The position numbers and the translations under genes were made by a program. DNA of 9,578 nt. It comes from Saprospiraceae bacterium. Its GTDB lineage: Bacteria; Bacteroidota; Bacteroidia; Chitinophagales; Saprospiraceae. A model generated the notes under the pieces. That model was not told where the DNA came from and did no database searches. It was given only the letters and a program-made list of their open reading frames with translations. The stretch covers positions 1-9,578 of the forward strand of contig JABDPK010000007.1 in assembly GCA_013042795.1 (NCBI GenBank). The letters are read 5' to 3'. Below are positions 5,748 to 9,578 of the stretch, one piece after another (the first letter of the stretch is position 1; every line of letters starts with the position of its first letter).

Positions 5748-8067
5748 AATATATCTAATATATTTTATCCTTTGTCTTTCAATTGGTATTGGAACTGCAC
5801 AGGAATGTTCACTATCGATATCTGGTAGGGTAATAGATGAACATTCTCAACTTCCACTATCCTTTGTAAATGTCATCGTACAGGAATTAGCAGAAGGCAA
5901 TTCCACAAATGATGATGGAGAATATAGTTTTAAGACACTCTGTCCTGGTGAATATCATCTTATATTCTCACATATTGGATGTGATCCGATCCAGATGCAC
6001 ATCCATCTGGATCATGATACGATAATTGATGTCTTCCTTGAGCATACGCCGGTCTCGCTGGACAATATTGTAATCCATGGACATACTAGAAATTTGAATA
6101 ATCAGCCCAATCTTTCTTTGAACAGGCAGGTTATAGAAGATAATACCAATGAGAATCTTTCAGCATTGCTTGAAAATGAAACAGGCGTTCAAATCCTCAG
6201 AAATGGCAGTGGTATTGCCAAGCCAGTTGTTCATGGTATGTACGGTAACCGGTTGACTATTCTTAATAATGGAATTGCGCAGAGCGGACAACAATGGGGT
6301 AATGGTCACAGTCCTGAAATAGATCCTTTGTCAGCAGACAAGATTACTGTATTAAAAGGTGTTAATGCCATTGAATACGGAGGAGGAAATCTTGGCGGTG
6401 CAATCCTTGTAGAACCAAATAAAATCAGCAGGGAACCACACCTGCATGGTCAGGTAAATTATGCATATGAGACAAACGGAAGGGGCCATAATCTGAATGC
6501 CCGTGTTGAAAAATTTTCACCAGTCCTGGCCTGGAGAATTAATTCAACAATAAAGAATTATGGCGATAAAAAATCTGCTGATTATTTCCTGAATAATACA
6601 GGACTTGAAGAACTAAACTTTGCGGTTCAGTTGGAAAAGGCATGGAATAATAGATTGTTGTTGGATTTTTATGCCAGTACCTTCAATACAAAACTGGGCG
6701 TTTTGCGCGGTTCCCAGGTAGGTAATCTTTCAGACCTTGAAACAGCTTTGACCAGGGATGTTCCATTTTATACTGATGAGGAATTCAGTTATGAAATTGA
6801 AGCTCCCAAACAGGAAGTTTCTCATCATTTGCTAAAACTCAAAGCGAAATATTTCATAGATGATCACCAATACATGCAATTGGTTCTGGCTGGCCAAAAA
6901 AATGTACGGCGAGAATTCGATGTCCGTCGAAGTGGCAGATCAGATATCCCGGCAATGAGCCTGGATCAGTATACGATGAATGCCGAATTGAAATATTTTA
7001 AAGAATTTGGAGAAAACTGGGAGCTACAGATCGGAAATCAAAACATTTTTATTGATAATACCAATAACCCTGAAACTGGGATCCTTCCTTTGATCCCGGA
7101 TTATTTGTCCTGGGAAACGGGGGTATATACAACATTGACAAAACAGCACGAAAGGATAAATTTCAATCTGGGGATGCGTTACGATTTTGAGTACCAGGAT
7201 GTAGTTACAATTACAAATACAGAACCCAGAAAAATTGCCCGGTATGAGAATAATTTCCACAATGCAGGTGGCGTTGCCGGATTAAAATATGATTTAAGCC
7301 ATACCCAATCACTTTCATTTCAATCGGGAGTGGCAATGCGGAATCCGGCTATCAATGAATTATACAGCAATGGTCTTCACCAGGGGGTAAGTGGTATCGA
7401 AGAAGGAGATACCGAACTCAATAAAGAAATATCATTCAAATCTACGCTTGATTATAAATGGCTACCAAATGCCCGGTTTTCATTTAATACCTTAATGTAC
7501 TTCCAGAAGTTCAATGACTATATTTTTCTGAATCCACAGGAAGAGATCAGATTGACAATTCGGGGTGCTTTTCCTGTTTTTAGCTATGAGCAAACGGATG
7601 CGCATATTTATGGACTTGATATTTCGACGCAATACATGATCGGTAATTCATTATTTGGATTGTTGAAATACAGCTATATCAGGGGAGAAGACACTGAGAA
7701 TGACATCCCCCTTGTGAATATCCCTTCCAATAGCTTTTATGGCAGTTTGACTTTCAGACACAACAAGTCAATAAATTTATCATCACGGACCCGACTGGAA
7801 CAACTGGAGGTTGAATTAAATAACAGGTATGTCTTTATGCAAAATAACCTCTTGCCTGATCAAGATTTTGTTTTACCACCTGGAGCTTATAATTTGACAG
7901 GAATCAGGATTTCTTCCAACCTGATCATGCCTGGTCAGAATATAAGGTTCTTTACCAAGATAGAAAACCTGTTCAATGTAAAATACAGGGATTACCTGAA
8001 CCGGCAACGATATTTTGCAGATGATACAGGAATCAGTATTACCCTTGGTCTTAAACTCAAGTTCTAA
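5737..8067 (+). CDS. TonB-dependent outer-membrane receptor, ZnuD-like
   Basis: A 776-residue outer-membrane transporter. Residues 1-22 are a signal peptide ending TAQ. Residues about 27-112 form a CarboxypepD_reg-like domain (ISGRVIDEHSQLPLSFVNV, DDGEYSFKTLCPGEYHL). The plug domain is about 120-228, with LSALLENETGVQIL, VVHGMYGNRLTILNNG, SGQQWGNGHSPEIDPL, ADKITVLKGVNAIEYG and GGAILVEP. The barrel follows to the C-terminal LGLKLKF, ending in the aromatic residue needed for barrel assembly. Length and domain order are complete, with no frameshift. The HG-YGNR and GNGHSPEIDP plug signature and the lipoprotein partner match the subgroup I associate with ZnuD-type metal or small-ligand uptake. 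Eight His fall between 74 and 116, and two more are in the plug (166, 191). It uses the TonB-ExbBD machinery, not encoded here. Substrate unproven; zinc is my first guess and heme or copper the alternatives. No obvious terminator follows. Confidence 0.92.
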   Translation: MFNRIYLIYFILCLSIGIGTAQECSLSISGRVIDEHSQLPLSFVNVIVQELAEGNSTNDDGEYSFKTLCPGEYHLIFSHIGCDPIQMHIHLDHDTIIDVFLEHTPVSLDNIVIHGHTRNLNNQPNLSLNRQVIEDNTNENLSALLENETGVQILRNGSGIAKPVVHGMYGNRLTILNNGIAQSGQQWGNGHSPEIDPLSADKITVLKGVNAIEYGGGNLGGAILVEPNKISREPHLHGQVNYAYETNGRGHNLNARVEKFSPVLAWRINSTIKNYGDKKSADYFLNNTGLEELNFAVQLEKAWNNRLLLDFYASTFNTKLGVLRGSQVGNLSDLETALTRDVPFYTDEEFSYEIEAPKQEVSHHLLKLKAKYFIDDHQYMQLVLAGQKNVRREFDVRRSGRSDIPAMSLDQYTMNAELKYFKEFGENWELQIGNQNIFIDNTNNPETGILPLIPDYLSWETGVYTTLTKQHERINFNLGMRYDFEYQDVVTITNTEPRKIARYENNFHNAGGVAGLKYDLSHTQSLSFQSGVAMRNPAINELYSNGLHQGVSGIEEGDTELNKEISFKSTLDYKWLPNARFSFNTLMYFQKFNDYIFLNPQEEIRLTIRGAFPVFSYEQTDAHIYGLDISTQYMIGNSLFGLLKYSYIRGEDTENDIPLVNIPSNSFYGSLTFRHNKSINLSSRTRLEQLEVELNNRYVFMQNNLLPDQDFVLPPGAYNLTGIRISSNLIMPGQNIRFFTKIENLFNVKYRDYLNRQRYFADDTGISITLGLKLKF

Positions 8068-8121
8068 TCAAGCAGCTATATATTCTTTAATCCAATGATT
8101 TTGGTCACAACCCAAGTCCCA

Positions 8122-8152
8122 TTTGTAAACTTCATAATATTTGTTAACTTTG
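8122..8152 (+). promoter_or_regulatory. Bacteroidota-type promoter (TTTG-N19-TAnnTTTG)
   Basis: TTTG at 8122-8125 is followed, after exactly 19 nt, by TAACTTTG at 8145-8152, a full match to the -33/-7 consensus of the primary sigma factor in Bacteroidota. Transcription should start near 8158-8160, leaving a leader of only about a dozen bases before ATG 8172. It drives the membrane-protein/regulator operon. Confidence 0.75.
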
Positions 8153-8173
8153 AAATACAAAGTACTTTGAAAT
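8147..8173. promoter_or_regulatory. Palindromic operator overlapping promoter and start region
   Basis: ACTTTGAAAT occurs twice in direct orientation (8147-8156 and 8164-8173), 17 nt apart. CAAAGTACTTTG at 8158-8169 is a perfect 12-bp palindrome, and ACTTTG-AAATA-CAAAGT (8147-8163) is a further inverted repeat. Together they give three alternating half-sites from the -7 box to the ATG. A dimeric winged-helix protein bound here would block initiation; the regulator encoded at 8783 in this same operon is the natural candidate, which would make the operon self-repressed. Confidence 0.6.
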
Positions 8174-8786
8174 GAAAGAAAAATATTTGGATGATCTAAA
8201 AGATATCAGGGAGATCATGAACAGGTCTTCGCGGTTTATTTCACTAAGTGGCTTATCTGGTATTTCTGCAGGTATCTTTGGATTAGCCGGAGCATTCCTG
8301 GCTTACAGATTCGTGTTTTCCGGTCAGAATTACCTTGTATATGATCAGATTAGCATTCCCGGGACAGCCCTTTCACAATTAATCTTTATTGCATTAGCTG
8401 CATTCACACTGGCTATATCAACCACAATTTATTTTACAACCAGGCAAAGCAAAAAAAAGCAGTTAGGAATCTGGGATCAGCAAACGAAAAACTTGTTATT
8501 CAACTTAATCACACCATCAATTACGGGAGGTATAGTATCCATCATTTTGATGCTGAAAGGGTATGTTGGAATTGTTGTTCCGTTAACACTGGTATTCTAT
8601 GGCCTGGCTCTTTATACTGCCAGCAACTTTACTATGAAAGAGGTTAGAATACTTGGATTTATTCAAATCGTCCTAGGGATTATTGCGCTCTTGTTTGTTG
8701 AATACAGCCTACATATTTGGGCAGTCGGGTTTGGATTGGTACACATCGTTTATGGTATTATCGTCGAACGAAAGTATAAGCCGTGA
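8172..8786 (+). CDS. Six-TM inner-membrane protein of unknown function
   Basis: A 204-residue integral membrane protein. A charged N-terminal helix (MKEKYLDDLKDIREIMNRSS) is followed by about six membrane segments at roughly 24-48, 68-89, 108-128, 132-152, 159-176 and 180-197, with a short basic loop RQSKKKQ (91-97) between the second and third. It ends in basic residues ERKYKP. No catalytic motif is visible. A cytosolic N-terminal helix of this kind can serve as a protein contact. The stop TGA overlaps the GTG start of the regulator in GTGA. I recall such proteins being encoded beside small winged-helix regulators in Bacteroidota, but I know of no function. Its proximal position after a regulated promoter suggests it is the main controlled product. 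Confidence 0.8.
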   Translation: MKEKYLDDLKDIREIMNRSSRFISLSGLSGISAGIFGLAGAFLAYRFVFSGQNYLVYDQISIPGTALSQLIFIALAAFTLAISTTIYFTTRQSKKKQLGIWDQQTKNLLFNLITPSITGGIVSIILMLKGYVGIVVPLTLVFYGLALYTASNFTMKEVRILGFIQIVLGIIALLFVEYSLHIWAVGFGLVHIVYGIIVERKYKP

Positions 8787-9079
8787 AAGCTGTATTAAAA
8801 AATCTGGACAAAGCCTTCGAAAATAAAATCCGGCTATGTATCATGTCGGCACTGGTTGCCAGTGATCATAAGGATTTCATTTCACTCAGGGAATTGCTGG
8901 ATGTAACTGACGGCAACCTGGCGACCCATTTAAAGTCCCTTGAAAAAAGCCGGTACATCAGTTTTGAAAAGGAATTTGTAAACAGGAAACCCAAAACGAA
9001 GTACTACGCCACAGAGCAGGGAAGGAAGGCTTTTCAAAAGCATATCAATGCGATAGAAGAATTACTCAAAATAAATTAG
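8783..9079 (+). CDS. Winged-helix transcriptional regulator (HTH_34/MarR-like)
   Basis: A 98-residue protein with GTG start at 8783, whose first bases overlap the upstream stop (GTGA), so it is translated by coupling. It is a minimal winged helix. Residues 9-27 form the first helix (DKAFENKIRLCIMSALVAS). SLRELLDVTDGNLATHLKSL at 34-53 is the HTH, in which DGNLATHLKSLEK is the recognition helix typical of the 'winged helix DNA-binding' group. The wing follows at about 58-76 (YISFEKEFVNRKPKTKYYAT) and a C-terminal dimer helix at 79-96. There is no effector domain and no Cys/His metal site. It is expected to bind as a dimer, most likely to the palindromic repeats before the operon, and repress it. 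The signal it senses is unknown. Confidence 0.88.
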   Translation: MKAVLKNLDKAFENKIRLCIMSALVASDHKDFISLRELLDVTDGNLATHLKSLEKSRYISFEKEFVNRKPKTKYYATEQGRKAFQKHINAIEELLKIN

Positions 9080-9084
9080 AATAC

Positions 9085-9369
9085 ATGGAAATTCATTCAG
9101 GAACATCTCATACAATCAATTGGATCATTGCAATGCTTTTTATTACAATAGGCATACTCAATATATTCCTGGTTCATCCGCTAAAAGGTATATTTTATAT
9201 CCTTTTATCCATTATCTATTTGCCTCCAATTCATGAATCACTCCAATCCAAAATCGGATTTTCGATAAGCAATGTTTTGAAATTTGCCCTGGCAATTATG
9301 ATTCTATGGGGAACACTGGCTGTAGGTGATTTAATGGAATTGTTTGAGGCGTGGATGCTTGGATCATAA
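9085..9369 (+). CDS. Small three-TM membrane protein
   Basis: A 94-residue hydrophobic protein starting at ATG 9085, 5 nt after the regulator's stop, hence the third gene of the operon. Membrane segments are at about 11-30, 33-49 and 61-80. A short KGIFYILLSIIYLPP stretch gives a conserved-looking hairpin, and HESLQSKIG forms the loop before the last segment. The N-terminus has His at 4 and 9. No enzymatic motif is visible and no family is recognised. It probably acts with the six-TM protein in the inner membrane, judging from operon position alone. Confidence 0.75.
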   Translation: MEIHSGTSHTINWIIAMLFITIGILNIFLVHPLKGIFYILLSIIYLPPIHESLQSKIGFSISNVLKFALAIMILWGTLAVGDLMELFEAWMLGS

Positions 9370-9417
9370 TCGATGGAATGCATTTAAGAAATATTTATAA
9401 AAAATAATGGAAATATC

Positions 9418-9578
9418 ATGAGTCATAATTATTCAAAAATCCTGAAAATGAGCATTATCTTATTGATCATGTCTGCCTATGCCTGTAATTCTGATCGATC
9501 AGAGATTCCATCCCAAATGGAATTTGAAAAAGAGAAATGGCATCTGAAGGAAGGTAAGGATTATACCTACCGATATCC
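9418..9578 (+). CDS. Lipoprotein, 5' portion (runs off the window)
   Basis: An open frame from ATG 9418 to the right edge, at least 53 residues. Residues about 8-23 (ILKMSIILLIMSAYA) form a hydrophobic signal peptide before C24, the candidate lipidated cysteine; the lipobox AYAC is imperfect. The mature part starts NSDRSEIPSQMEFEKEKWHL and continues with KEGKDYTYRY, polar and with no domain recognisable in this length. It lies 48 nt after the three-TM gene and is probably the last visible gene of the same operon. Function unknown. Confidence 0.7.
   Translation, partial: MSHNYSKILKMSIILLIMSAYACNSDRSEIPSQMEFEKEKWHLKEGKDYTYRY

Noticed and set aside
1..9578. tRNA, rRNA, insertion sequences or phage genes
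   Set aside because: No cloverleaf-like GTTCRA arms, rRNA signatures, transposase motifs or terminal inverted repeats were noticed on reading both strands.

Overview
The window is AT-rich bacterial DNA, with every supported gene on the + strand, and it looks like Bacteroidota, probably a marine or environmental Saprospiria-, Cytophaga- or Flavobacteria-type lineage. The signs are a CarboxypepD_reg-like domain in front of a TonB-dependent receptor, lipoproteins with acidic residues straight after the lipobox cysteine, a YHYH-domain lipoprotein with a thrombospondin-type-3-like Asp/Gly motif, weak Shine-Dalgarno sequences, and a good TTTG-N19-TAnnTTTG promoter at 8122-8152.

Left part (1-1654), miscellaneous genes: the 3' end of an SRPBCC-family gene; a decayed 3' remnant of a PhnB-like VOC gene whose upstream part has been replaced by an 8-bp tandem repeat; a tiny coiled-coil lipoprotein; and a Qnr-like pentapeptide-repeat protein.

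Middle part (about 1832-3205), a regulatory trio: an ECF sigma factor, a short single-pass membrane protein in the anti-sigma position, and a membrane-anchored CpxP/Spy/CnrX-like periplasmic protein overlapping it by 4 nt. The arrangement resembles CnrH-CnrY-CnrX of metal-responsive ECF systems. The sigma factor has no ATG, GTG or TTG in front of its conserved N-terminus, so it either uses a non-canonical start or has lost its start.

Central part (3342-8067), a cell-envelope locus that I read as metal acquisition or handling: a YHYH-domain lipoprotein, a single-pass protein whose predicted mature N-terminus is histidine, a predicted surface lipoprotein that overlaps the next gene by 11 nt, and a ZnuD-like TonB-dependent receptor with a His-rich N-terminal domain. 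A TGCAAC-N3-GTTGCA dyad lies just upstream of the lipoprotein/receptor pair. The most interesting hypothesis here is that the sigma trio and these envelope genes form one metal-responsive system. The substrate cannot be decided from sequence; zinc or copper are the candidates.

Right part (8122-9578), a separate operon: a Bacteroidota-type promoter overlapped by a palindromic operator, a six-TM membrane protein, a winged-helix regulator translationally coupled to it by a 4-nt overlap, a three-TM small membrane protein, and the 5' end of a lipoprotein gene that runs off the window.
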